DNA from: Apostichopus californicus
Taxonomy: Eukaryota; Echinodermata; Holothuroidea; Aspidochirotida; Stichopodidae
Direction: 5' to 3'
NCBI GenBank assembly: GCA_020650975.1
Contig: JAIPMN010059777.1
Coordinates: 1-25,080 of the forward strand
DNA length: 25,080 nt
The notes below the pieces were generated by a model. That model saw only the letters and a list, made by a program, of their open reading frames with translations, did not search any database and was not told the origin of the DNA. The position numbers and the translations under genes were made by a program. Shown in pieces: positions 1-11,500 of this stretch (positions are counted from its first letter, which is position 1; every line of letters starts with the position of its first letter).

Positions 1-720
1 AGCTACACTACTGTACGAAGCTACACTTGAAAACAAAGAAAAGACCGGCCCATTTCAACATTTGTTTGTGCAGTATATCCAACTTTCGTACGAAATAGCA
101 AGAAATGACATAGGCCCACATGAGTATCAATATTAGTATTATTCTCCAAATGTTGACTGACTTAAATCCCGTTTTAAAAATTATTTGTTTACGTGTCTTT
201 AATTAATTTGGCCGTTGTATCGTGTTGTTGTAAAGCGCTTTGAGCCTTTTTTTTGTGGGGGGAAAGCGCTATCAAATGAATATCTTCAATGTTTGTATGT
301 GTGTATGTGTGTATATTTATCATATATTCGTTAGTACGACTAACACAAATTGACAAATTCACTGATAAACATGCTTGTTTGTTTTTTTGCGTTATACGAT
401 CATACGTTATGTTCATACGAAATAGAAGAAAATTAATCATTTTGGCAGATTCCGTACGAACCCGCAATTCAAACATAAAAAAGGGATTACTTGTACATTC
501 GTTTAAGCGGTTTGTTCTATTTTCGTACAAAAATCACCCGAAATTACGCATTTAGTGTGCGTTCATACGAACTTACACAACACAACGATAAACATGCTTC
601 TTTATTAATTTTTTCTATGTAAAGTAGTACGTTATGTTCGTACGAAATAGTACAAAACGAATCACTTTGTTAGAGTCCGTACGAACCCCATGTTAATTTG
701 TTGTTTTATTCTCAAATATG
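1..720. repeat. TTCGTACGAA-palindrome-rich block with an old 222-bp direct duplication
   Basis: The ten-base palindrome TTCGTACGAA occurs exactly at about 87 and 638. One-base variants lie at about 412 and 562, and half-matches (TCCGTACGAAC) at about 450 and 678. The segments about 364-470 and 586-692 align with an offset of 222 (ATAAACATGCTT ... CGTTATGTTC[A/G]TACGAAAT ... GTCCGTACGAACCC). No gene is evident; the open frames here are low-complexity chance. Confidence 0.7.
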
Positions 721-1309
721 GGTCCAAAGTAGGCTACTTAGCAATTGCTTTTCCTACGAGCTACACACAATCATTGAAACCCGTAAGTAAGCGACTCCAC
801 TTTCTGGCGGGTATGAACTACCGTAATATTTCTCGGTCATTAGCGAGCTAAAGCGAAGGTACGTTGGTTGTCAAAATCGCAAATTTCAATTCTGCCAATG
901 GAGTCAAGTAAACAGCTCACTCGACTGCTGTAGATTGAGCGTTTTGTGCCTTATCAGAGGGGGAAAGGTTGGTCTTTAACGTCAACAGTACTCTAAAAAT
1001 AAAGAAGCTACCCTTTTGCATCACTTTAACTTAGACACACACATATATGACTCGTTTGTATTCATATTCTGATGTGGTGTAAGTGTAACTTAGTACGCAC
1101 ATAGTACGCACAACTAGTTGGTAATAATAGTAACAATGACGTGCGACCACTAATGAACTTGGTTCCAGTAATGTACATTAGATAGCCCTTGATCCATTGA
1201 TTTGCTCACAGTCACATGTAAGAATATGTAGCGTAGCAACAATAGATAACCTTTCCCCATACCTAACTTGAGCCCCTAAGCTATGCCTACAACAAAGTTA
1301 CTACGTTAT

Positions 1310-1420
1310 TACTGGTTAGGCCTAGTCGAGCCTAAGGCCTAGCCTAAGCTTGGCCTAGGCTAACTACAGTATGAGTAGGCCTAAATTGGACTGCAATTAC
1401 GGAAACTTAGACTAAGGCCA
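1310..1420. repeat. GGCCTA-word cluster
   Basis: About 110 bases dense in AGGCCTA, CCTAGGC and CTAAGGC words (for example TAAGGCCTAGCCTAAGC and TGGCCTAGGCTAAC). A similar cluster lies at 23140-23630 near the CCDC15 start. These words are frequent in some echinoderm genomes, which is part of my taxonomic guess. Confidence 0.6.
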
Positions 1421-1528
1421 CAGCCTAGCTAAATTGGAGCTTTAGTTTAGTTTAGATACCCAAGGATCATGAAACCTTACAGTAGCTTATGTGACCCTAT
1501 TCGTGTTAGATCGTGGATGAACTCTGGC

Positions 1529-1795
1529 TTATTTCAAGCATTCACTTTTCAATTTGTGTTCAGAGGATAATGAAGCAGGGGTGTGAATGCCCTCCCCTTC
1601 CTGCTCCCGAAACCGCCATTTAACATCCCCATCCGACAGACGAGAGTGTACGCCCCAGCATCTGACCACTTTCTCAAATACTGAGGTAGGCAATGGCACC
1701 CCATTCGACATCACTGCAGTACAGCCATGACGAACAATGTTGTTTCGAACCAAGTTAAGAACAGAAACAAACCCCTTTTCCCAAGTTCACAAACC
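1529..1795 (-). other. protein-like open frame of unknown origin upstream of GABPA
   Basis: An 88-codon stop-free stretch (just inside a TGA at 1796-1794 to the TAA at 1529) with balanced codon use reads TWEKGFVSVLNLVRNNIVRH, then GCTAVMSNGVPLPTSVFEKV and a charged rest (VKWRFREQEGEG). It lacks a good ATG and clear splice sites. It could be an eroded mobile-element ORF, an exon of another gene, or chance. I cannot name the family. Confidence 0.25.
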
Positions 1796-2410
1796 AGAAA
1801 TAACAAATTCACGGAAGACTCCGCATATCACCATTGCACTATGCCATGTGTACAGCTTACGCAAAACCTAAGTAACAGGTTACAATAAAGTAAGTCTAGT
1901 CTAGATGGAAGAGTTTTGCATAGCCTAGATGTCAGCAGAGGATGTGTGCAGCTTGGCGACAAATTCATAGATAGGCCTTACAGATATTGTTGTGTATGCC
2001 TACTGTCAGGAGTTTTATGGCAAGGGATTCTTCATTCCATGAGTAACCTATGGTATGCCTCAATAGGCCTAGTAATTAATCTGATTTGGGTCTTGTGGTT
2101 CCCATGTTGCTCACACTAGTAACTTTGTTTTTCTTTAGATAATAAAAGTGAGTAAACTAACATAAATGGGTAGGAAACCATTCATGAAGACTACTTTGAA
2201 AATAATTCAGCAGGCAATTGAAACTGAAAAAACATTATATTTTATGAAAATTCTAAAGATTTGCAAAGCATATGTTCAAAGCAAAGTTGCCTATTTACGT
2301 CTCATTTACTGACCCTCCAAGTTTGGCTACAACATACTGTCATGTGCATTGCAAATTATACTAGTTTCAGTTTAACAAATTCTTGCATCTTCAATGTTTT
2401 CATATCACAG

Positions 2411-2532
2411 AGTATTCGTCAAGACGGAAGAGTTGGACATATGGAGGAAGACAAGGAGACCTCTGGGGACACAAGTCCAGAGAAAAAGATTAAATTGACA
2501 GAAGAAGAAGATGATGACACTGATTCAATCAG
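2411..2532 (+). CDS. GABPA: GABPA first coding exon (with short 5' UTR part)
   Basis: Acceptor TTTTCATATCACAG ends at 2410. The reading frame is open for ten codons before the ATG at 2441, so an upstream start in an unseen exon cannot be excluded. The encoded 30 residues are acidic and Lys-rich ([10 protein letters not shown]... ending [10 protein letters not shown]), as expected of the poorly conserved GABPA N-terminus. Donor CAG|GTATTA, phase 2; reading through the donor meets a stop two codons later. Confidence 0.8.
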
Positions 2533-5500
2533 GTATTAGCATATTGTATGCAGATGTGACAAGAGGTGTGATGTGGGGGGGGGGGGTGGGGGAGAGCTAC
2601 AGCTCCAGAGTCATGTAAGGGCCCTGGGGATAATATGGGATGAAGAATTTTCATAATATACTTTATGAAATATGAAGGGTGCAAAAAGGGGACCTGTGAC
2701 ATAATTGACAATTTCGAGGGTAAATGAATGTGAGTGACTTGACTCTTAAACCTGTCATTGGTGTAAAGGGCAATATTTATTATATACTATTTATTTAAGG
2801 GGCAGCTGTTGCATTTCATGACATAACATCCCTTGCCATGCAAAACTATGGGTAATGTTACTGTTAGTATCATCTCAACACATGTAAAGCTGTTAAATCT
2901 CTCAAAAAGAACAGTAGCACTTGACCACAGGTCTAGAAATCTTTCATAGCAAGCTTATCCCACCCTAGGTCTTTTTCTTCCTATAACATGCAACAGATAT
3001 TAGTTTTGTTACTATTAAATAGTTTATTTTAATGTTAGATTTTTTTGTAGGGGGGAAGGAGGGGGACAGTAGGAACATTTCCTAGCCTTTATCATGATAG
3101 ACACAAGATATTTCATCCAGGAGTGTCATACAGGAGTGTTAGCTCAGTGGTTAACGCCGGTGCCTTCAATCATAAGATCCCCAGTTCGAGTCACTCCAAG
3201 ATTAATGTATGTCGTCCAGTTACAGAGTGGTTGACAATTCATAATCATGGACGATAAATATGAATGTAAGAGACTGACTTCGGTCAGCTTGCGGCTTTGT
3301 GAAGCCAATGATGGCTTCTTCGCGAGTTCCTGCTTTCAGGAGGATCTCAAAAACATACAATATATACATTCATACATGAAGGGTACGTGGAAGCTTTAGT
3401 CCATGGTGCCTGACGTGCAGCTTGTTTCAAGGTCTCAGCACCACCGGGGGGATCGCTGTCAAACTGTTACTGTGGGAGTTTGTGACCCAGTCTGCCTGTG
3501 AAGGTACTACAGCTCCTACAAGGGCAATGCACTAATATAATACTACTTGTTGAATCTGGTGGAAAGTTTGGAAATATCAGAGTGCAGCCAACTCCTTAAT
3601 TTATACAAACACTACAATGAGAAGATCAGATGATTTTTTAGAGAGTTATTTCTCTGACTTAATCTATAGTGTGTGATTATCTCTGCCCCTCATTTTTATA
3701 GTGTGGTAGTCGGCACTCCTCACTCCCAGAATGTAGTCACCCAGATGATGGACATTGCTGAACCCCTGAATACGTTACGGACGTTGCTGTCTCACCGGCT
3801 GGACTGTTACCTCAACGACCATGAAATTCATCTGCAGGACTCTACAGTGGTAAGAACTACTAAGTACTGCTAAAGACTCTTCCCGAGATGTTAGCTTTCA
3901 AACAAAGAAACATTGATAGCTGCCCCAGAAGATAAGATGCAGATAACCCCTTTTGAGTACGATTATAAAAAGGAGTGATGTTGGCAATTCTATCTTAGCT
4001 ATTAAGCCTGTAGTCAATTTAGCTCAAAGTTTATCAGAATAGCTAAGAAATAGTTCAGCGAATAATTTATCCAACGTGGTGTAGCAAAAATGAGATGCAA
4101 GCATGACTACGTCGCTATAAAATCTAAACCATTCTTTGTACAAGTGAGTGACTTTCTCTCTTGACATTCCGACTTGTTATCTAGAAATTTGGACATTTAA
4201 TCGCTTTTTTTTTTATCTTTTTTTTATTTTTTTTATCACAAAGTTTTGATATAATCAATATGTGTATTTTAAACTTCCATTCGATGTCCCCTCCTGGCCA
4301 CCGTAAGATTGAGGTAAACTGTATTTATATATTAAATACTAAACTCAAGTCATGCAGGTATATTATCAGATATGTACTGAAATGTAATCAATCTGTGTCA
4401 TATACAGCCTGTATGTCTTTTCAAGTAAAAAAAATGTGCCAAAAAACAAGAGACACTTTGTGTCGTGTCAGACTTTCAATTCCTAACAGACCATTTGTGA
4501 TTGCACATTTCACAGCTGGATCCAGAGAAGAGCCTTTTGGAACAAGGAGTCAAGACAGAAGGAATCGTTCAGTTTAGTGCTCAAGTCATATCCAACCATG
4601 GTAAATATATAAAGACATGCTACTTTAGTAGGTTCTCTAGCAATTGTATGCAAACTATGGGTAGGGATGACCGATGACTTGATTCCTTTCATATGCACTA
4701 CCTGCTTGTTTTAAACTGATCATCAAACTCTTTATAGATATTAACGTCTTTCTTTTATCATTGAAATAAAATATAACTTGATTTTCTTAAATTATAAGTT
4801 ACTGCAAAGTACTCACAAAACAACATATACAGCACAAGAACAATGATGCTAAAGTTAACATCCAGCAAGCATGTATTCTGAGCATCCCTGCTGATTGCAG
4901 GGGTCTGGTCCATCCCAGTGGCCCAGACCTAATGGTGGGTTGTGGACCCCGAAATCTTGCCTTAAAGAAATCTTTTTTTTAAAGAATCTTTTTGTTTTTC
5001 ATTGCAATAGGGTACTGTTTTGATACTGTAGAACAATGAACCCATTGTTTATATCTTGACTAGTCAAGTTTCATGTCAAATTATTAGTAATTATTTAAAA
5101 AAAATTAATATGAAAAGGTCTCAGGCCAACAACTTCTTTTTTCTCAATTAAGAAAAATTATGATCAACCAGCTAAATCTGGTCTCAATCTGTTCGGTAGG
5201 GGTGCTAAGGGGCCACGACTCACAAAATATATTTCACAGCAGTTATTTTCACAGGCGGGCATCATGCATGTTGCTTTCCAACACCTGTGAACATAATTCA
5301 AGACCTACAAAGTTTATAGCAGATGAAAAAGATTATGAAATATTAAACTGTTCTTGATACCAAAATCTGTCATAACATCTTCATTGTCATTTAACGCAGC
5401 ATGTCCGTAGGTCATATAAGAAATTATCCCCTAGTTCGTAAGAATTCCTTTTTCAGTCGAAATAGAAATGAAATGTGTTTTATGAAGGTGTGGCTGGAAT

Positions 5501-8500
5501 TGTTTGCTTATTTTGGATTAAAATCTTGAGAGATGGGTCCTTGGGGACTTACGAAGTCAGATTTTATTAAATATATATATATATATATGACCTTTGAACC
5601 TACAGGTGTGAAACCTGTCATCAACATCCTGGACATTGTCAAACCAATCATTGAGACCGTAGAAATACCAGTTTCTGAGAGTCAAGGTAAGAGCGTACCA
5701 CCCTAATTAGGCCCACTCGTTTCCATTTCATTACTAAATTTGTATATTTATATTAGTTATATATATTTGTAAAAGTAAGTTGGCCTGACGTTTCGATCCT
5801 AGCAGGATCTTCTTCAAAGGCTAAATGACAAGTAACAGTAACAGAAGGGACAAAAACACGCACAATACAGACAGGTTAATGAGCAGGGTGAACACAATGA
5901 GATAGTTGTAAGGGTATTAGTAGACAAAGGATTTAGTTATATTTATGTAATATATCTCACTTTGTAACAGCATTACTAAGATATGGGTTTGTTCCATGAT
6001 GCAAAAGTCAATCGAGTCCAAAAAGGGTGTCTTTCGGTTGCCAGATTCCCCCGATATTTCCAAGAACATCCTCGGATTCCACGTTTCTACCCTGGATGAA
6101 AAGTATTTCAGTTTTACATGTTTGGCGTCCCTTTTCTAGAGTGGACAAACTTGATCCTAAAGCAGTGATATTTGTACAACTACTCATCCTAACAAAATAC
6201 AGATCCTCAAATCTAAAAAATATTTTTTTACGGCGACAGAGCCTTTACATCGGTAGCGCCAAAACGTTGGAATACTTTGCCTCTCAATATTCGCAAACAT
6301 ACCTTCATTGACTACCTTCAAACTAAACTCAAAACTTATTTATTTAATTTATTAAATCTTCGGTCTTCTCTGTATTTGTGTTGATTTGTTCATATTTTCT
6401 TGGTACAGCGCTTAGGAACTTTGTATTTTGCACTTTATAAATTGTGTTATTATGATTAGTAGTACTTTTATTGTTGTTATTGTTGTTGTTGTTATTATTG
6501 TTGTTGTTATTATTATTATTATAATTATTATTGTTGTTATTATTATTATTATCATCTGGATTCCTCCACTGCCTCAGTAATGAATAGTACACGACATGGA
6601 CGACCACATGTCCGCCTTCCCCTTCAATGTGAAACGGATCGCTAAACATCATCTCCATCTCTTCTTTAAATCTAGGTAGTACAGTCTCCGAGGATAAGAT
6701 GTCAGAGGGGAAGAAGCTGATGTTGAAAGAAGATGAAGAGGTGACGCAACTGATCGTCTGCAACAATTACCGAGAGGAACAGGAAAAGAAAAATATTCCG
6801 CTCGGTGAGTTTTACAATTCCATTCTGCACTTATCCTCGACTTTGGGCTTTTTTTGGGAGTGAAACATAGGAGTTGGTTATTTTGCCGAGTTTGCTCGAG
6901 GGTTGATAAAGTTGCATCAACAGTCCTGATTGATTTATGCAAAGTAGCTTAGGCTAGGTACATGTGCTACTCTGAAAGTGGTAGGTTTCATATGTTTATT
7001 TCTAATGCAAGGTTTTGAGGATTTTTAAATATTTCTCCTGTCATTCACACAGCAAAACTATCAATATAATTTCTGTCAAATGAACAACAGAAAGTTGATG
7101 TGGCAAATTTTACACAAATTTTAAATGAGAAAAGACAATTTTGATCCAGAACAGGATTGGAACCAAACCAATGATGTCTGAAGTACAATTCTTCTGTTCT
7201 ACCAACACCTATCCAGTCATTAAGTATTGACAATCCCTATGTAACCATGTCATTTCTGGAGGGGATGGGGGGGGGCAGCAAATGCCACATTGCCTTGCAT
7301 ATTTTGTTACCGTGAAACACATACCTAATTTCATTAGATACACCCCACAAAGTAGCAGGTTAAGATTCCTAGAGCAATTTGGCATTTCTTTAGCCTTTTA
7401 GCCTGAGCTCACTAGATGGTATCCCATTCCCATCTCAGCATCTTCTCGTAATGCAATATTAACACAATCTTGTTGACAAGCCTGTTAAGCATCCAGCCCA
7501 CTGGGATACATTTCACATTATGGACATTGGCAATATTAACACAATCTTGTTGACAAGCCTGTTAAGCACCCAGCCCACTGGGATACATTTCACATTACGG
7601 ACATTGGCAATATTAACACAATCTTGTTGACAAGCCTGTTAAGCATCCAGCCCACTGGGATACATATCACATTACGGACATTGGCAATATTAACACAATC
7701 TTGTTGACAAGCCTGTTAAGCATCCGACCCACTGGGATACATTTCACAGTACGGACATTGGCAATATTAACACAATCTTGTTGACAAGCCTGTTAAGCAT
7801 CCAGCCCACTGGGATACATTTCACAGTACGGACATTGGCAATATTAACACAATCTTGTTGACAAGCCTGTTAAGCATCCGACCCACTGGGATACATTTCA
7901 CATTACAGACATTGGACATTTGCAATATCATTTTCTTCGCACATCTGCTCTTGTACCAGATCCCCTTGAGTGGACCGTCAACCATACCATCAACTGGTTA
8001 ACTTGGGCAGCGACCGAGTTTGGCATTAGCGCCTCTAAGGATGTTATAAATGCCTTCCGTATCACCGGCAGGGAGCTCTGCCAGTTCACCAAAGAGGACT
8101 TCATGAAGAAGATGCCGAAACAGCAGGGAGATTTATTCTGGACCCATCTACAAGTCTTAAATAAAGGTGAGATCCTACTTGTAAAAATGTATCCAATGAT
8201 CAATTTGTGGTAGGGTTTTCAATACTTTGTGTTCGAAAATTAAATTAAAAATTAATCATATCTTTTAGGTGCTGCTATGCTAATGTCCAACACTTAATTA
8301 TTCTCTCCTTATACTGAATCTATATGTATGTTAATGAGAGTATGTAATCTATCCAGGATTTGAATATTCAACAATCATAAAATATAAAAGAGCCAATTGG
8401 GACAATTTTTCTAATGCTAATACCACTCTATACTATCCTCCAATGTAGTGCTTGATAGAACTTGTACTGACAGTAGGAACATTTCCTAGCCTTTATCTTG

Positions 8501-11500
8501 ATAGACACAAGATATTTCATACAGGAGTTTCATACAGGTGTGTTAGCTCAGAGGTTAACGCCGGTGCCTTTCAATCATAAGGTCCCGAGTTCGAGTCACT
8601 CCAAGATTAATGTATGTCGTCCAGTTACAGAGTTGTTGACAATTGAAATATGAATCTAAGAGACTGACTTCGGTCAGCTTGCGGCTTTGTTAAGCGAATG
8701 AGGCTTCTTCGCGAGTTCCTGCTTGCAGGAGGATCTAAATACATACAGTACAGCTCATACTGTCAATATGAGTGCTCTGAAAGTAGAGAAAAAGTTGTCC
8801 CAACTGGGTGACATGAAATGAAGCCCTGAGGCAGAACAGGCTAATTTCCTTTTGTTATTGGCAATGATTAGAATTCACTAATCTATGTGCAGGCAAATTC
8901 ATGAATATTCATATATAGCTATGTCGTATACATATTCAAATGTATACATATTCATATGTATACATATTCATGTATAATATATTTGTATAGCTATAGAGGT
9001 TGCATATTAATACAGCTACCTGGAATGCCTATCTGTTAGAAGAAAACCCATTGTGATCAAGCTGTTTGTTACCCTTTGTTTCATTATCTAAATCTTTCTC
9101 TACCTCTGCAGGTAGAGAACCTGAAATCACCATCTCTGCCCCTTCAGCACCGGTTGGTAAGTTGAAGCTTCTCGCTGGGGTTCATTACTTACAGTCCTTC
9201 ACCAGGAAATTACCCAAAATTGCGTTCAAAACAGATCCAGTAATTGGTATATTGCCGCCATTCACGAACCCTACTTATGTTTTTCATCTCAATTATGTGT
9301 AGTGTCCATGGTTACCCACATGATCAGGAGTAAATCAAAAGTAGGCAAGAGGATAAACCTCTTTTTCTAGGTCTGGAAAATAAGAAAGGAAAACCTCATT
9401 TGAACACTTCTTCGGATATGATATGACTTATACGAGCAAGGTTTTCATGAAGGAATTGAAATTAAACAGCATAAATGGCATCGGTCGTGAAAAGTTATGG
9501 CTCTCTCCATAAAATTGGTTTCACATGTTACCACAGATTCTGCTAGACTTAGGGTGCATCTGTATTGATAATGTCGTCAGCGTGGTAGAGTACACTCACT
9601 ACAACATGGTACCTTACAGGGACGTCCAGAACCAGGTTTGCCTCAGGAAGTCGGGACAATTCTGTCATCCAGCTGCGTTTTGGAATTCTTCCCTTTTCGT
9701 TAAGATGAGAGTATATTATTCTTCACCCCATACTGCCTGTAACGTTACCACAGGTTCCAGGACTGTATCCCTCAGAGACCCTCTCACCACACCCCCTCCT
9801 CGCCCCTCATCAGGGTCTGGAACAATGTAATTAATAATTGTCGTCATTAATTTCTTCCCCTCTTTAGCTCCTCTCGTTTTGAATGCTGGCCCAGCGGCCT
9901 TCCAGAACAGGCCTCGACTACCCAAGTCTCCCCGGACCCCAAAGTTGAACTCTACATCTGAAGACAGAATCCTTCCAGGCAATCGCACCGGTGAGTTTAC
10001 CCGGTGTTTTAATAAGTTCCAGGAAGGTATCAAAAAGAGACATTGAACTAATTTGGTTGTACAGTGATATGTTGCCAGTTACATATATCACACATTTGTG
10101 CAAATTATATGTGACGGTATTTTGGAAGAAACGTAAAATGGAGTAAAATGATAAATGAAACTAGAACCAAGTAACATTCCCACCCCCCTCCCCCACCCTC
10201 GAGGGCCGATACTATCGGAGTAATATTATTTCGAATTACGGAAAAGATATTGAGACAAGGGGTTATCAGCTAACAAGTGTGGAATATTTTTCTTTTCCAT
10301 ATCAGTGTCCCATTGTCCGCCACCGGAATATTCCTCTTAACGTCACAAACTTTGACTTTTACAGGCAATAACGGTCAGATTCAGCTCTGGCAATTCCTCT
10401 TGGAGTTACTGTCCGACTGGGAATGTCTGGAGGTCATACAGTGGGTCGGAGAGGAGGGCGAGTTCAAACTGATGAACGCTGAGTTGGTGGCGCAGAAATG
10501 GGGAGCACGGAAAAACAAGCACTCAATGAACTACGAAAAGCTCAGCAGAGCACTAAGGTGGGTTTTGAAGGAGAGAGTTACCCTGAACAGAGTCAATCTA
10601 AATACACACATTTGTATGTTTTTGTTGGGGAAATTCTCATTTTCAGTTTAGATATTGTTTGGACTTTGCTACTGCAACTTCAAAGGTGATGCTTCTTATC
10701 AAGTTGGTCTGATGACATTCAACTTTCACAATTCTGTTGGTCCTTGTTCCATATGACTGACAGTGTGGAATTCGCATCCTCGTGGATCCTAAGGAACCAT
10801 CAAGCATCCCCAAACCCCCCTCATTCTTTAGTAAATGTTTCCTAATTGACCTATTGCTTGATCCAAATATTCATAAAGGGGGGGAGGGAGGCTGTGGCAT
10901 GGCATCCCCCGACTGGTACCTGGGGTGGTCCGCCCGCCCCCCGCTTAGTACGCCACTGTTGCCAACTTCAGTTGCGAAGAAGAGAAAAGTTCTCTCTTTA
11001 TTGCTAACCACAGAACCCAGTTTCTGCATATAGTATTTCAAGTTGATGAATATGCATGACAGATTGTTTTCTATGATTTTAGTATTGGGATAAACTTTTC
11101 TCAGCTACTGTATCACAAATGTTGTTACTTTTCTGGAAATTCTGGTGACATCACAAATGTTGTTACTTGTCTGGTGACATCACAAATGTTGTTACTTGTC
11201 TGGTGACATCACAAATGTTGTTACTTGTCTGGTGACATCACAAATGTTGTTACTTTTCTGGTGATTGAAACAAGTTTCTCTGTTGCTGCAGATACTACTA
11301 CGACGGCGATATGATCGCGAAAGTTCACGGAAAGAGATTCGTTTACAAGTTTGTGTGCAACTTGAAGGAACTCATCGGCTACGATGCTTCGGAATTGAAG
11401 AAATTAGTGAATGAGGTTGCGGACGAGCACAATTGCAGAGAAATGGATAAATCGGACAATTTTCAGATCTCTGGGAACATAATCCACGTGGCTGGGTTCA

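Larger units (their letters stand above)
721..2410 (+). other. GABPA upstream region, presumed promoter and non-coding first exon
   Basis: No coding exon is supported on the + strand. A GABPA promoter and 5' UTR exon should lie here or further left. Candidate donors are CCC|GTAAGT near 782 and AAG|GTACGT near 860, but neither is backed by coding sequence. A cluster of GGCCTA/TAGGCC words occupies 1310-1420. I see no clear TATA box placed to a start. Confidence 0.4.

Noticed and set aside
189..555. Overlapping open frames on both strands near the left edge
   Set aside because: Low-complexity AT-rich translations with T-H-T-Y-T-H-type runs from simple repeats; no splice or family support.
1..2440. 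A GABPA/ATP5PF-type bidirectional promoter as in vertebrates
   Set aside because: No coupling-factor-6 coding sequence is visible upstream on the minus strand within the window.
3133..3197. A tRNA gene
   Set aside because: A and B boxes and acceptor-like pairing are present, but the anticodon arm is too short and the same sequence recurs at 8537 attached to a SINE body, so it is a SINE head.
6344..6766. Minus-strand open frame with a long poly-Asn run, looking like a prion-like protein
   Set aside because: The Asn run is just the (TTR)n microsatellite read backwards, and the frame overlaps the real GABPA exon on the + strand and LINE sequence.
9525..9830. 101-codon + strand frame in a GABPA intron
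   Set aside because: No homology recognised, a start without context, and it does not join in frame to the flanking exons with a usable donor.
10761..10958. A complete hAT element starting CAGTG at 10761 and ending CACTG at 10958
   Set aside because: Beyond CAGTG the ends do not match each other and the flanking eight bases (ATGACTGA and TTGCCAAC) are not a duplication. At best the right end is an eroded terminus.
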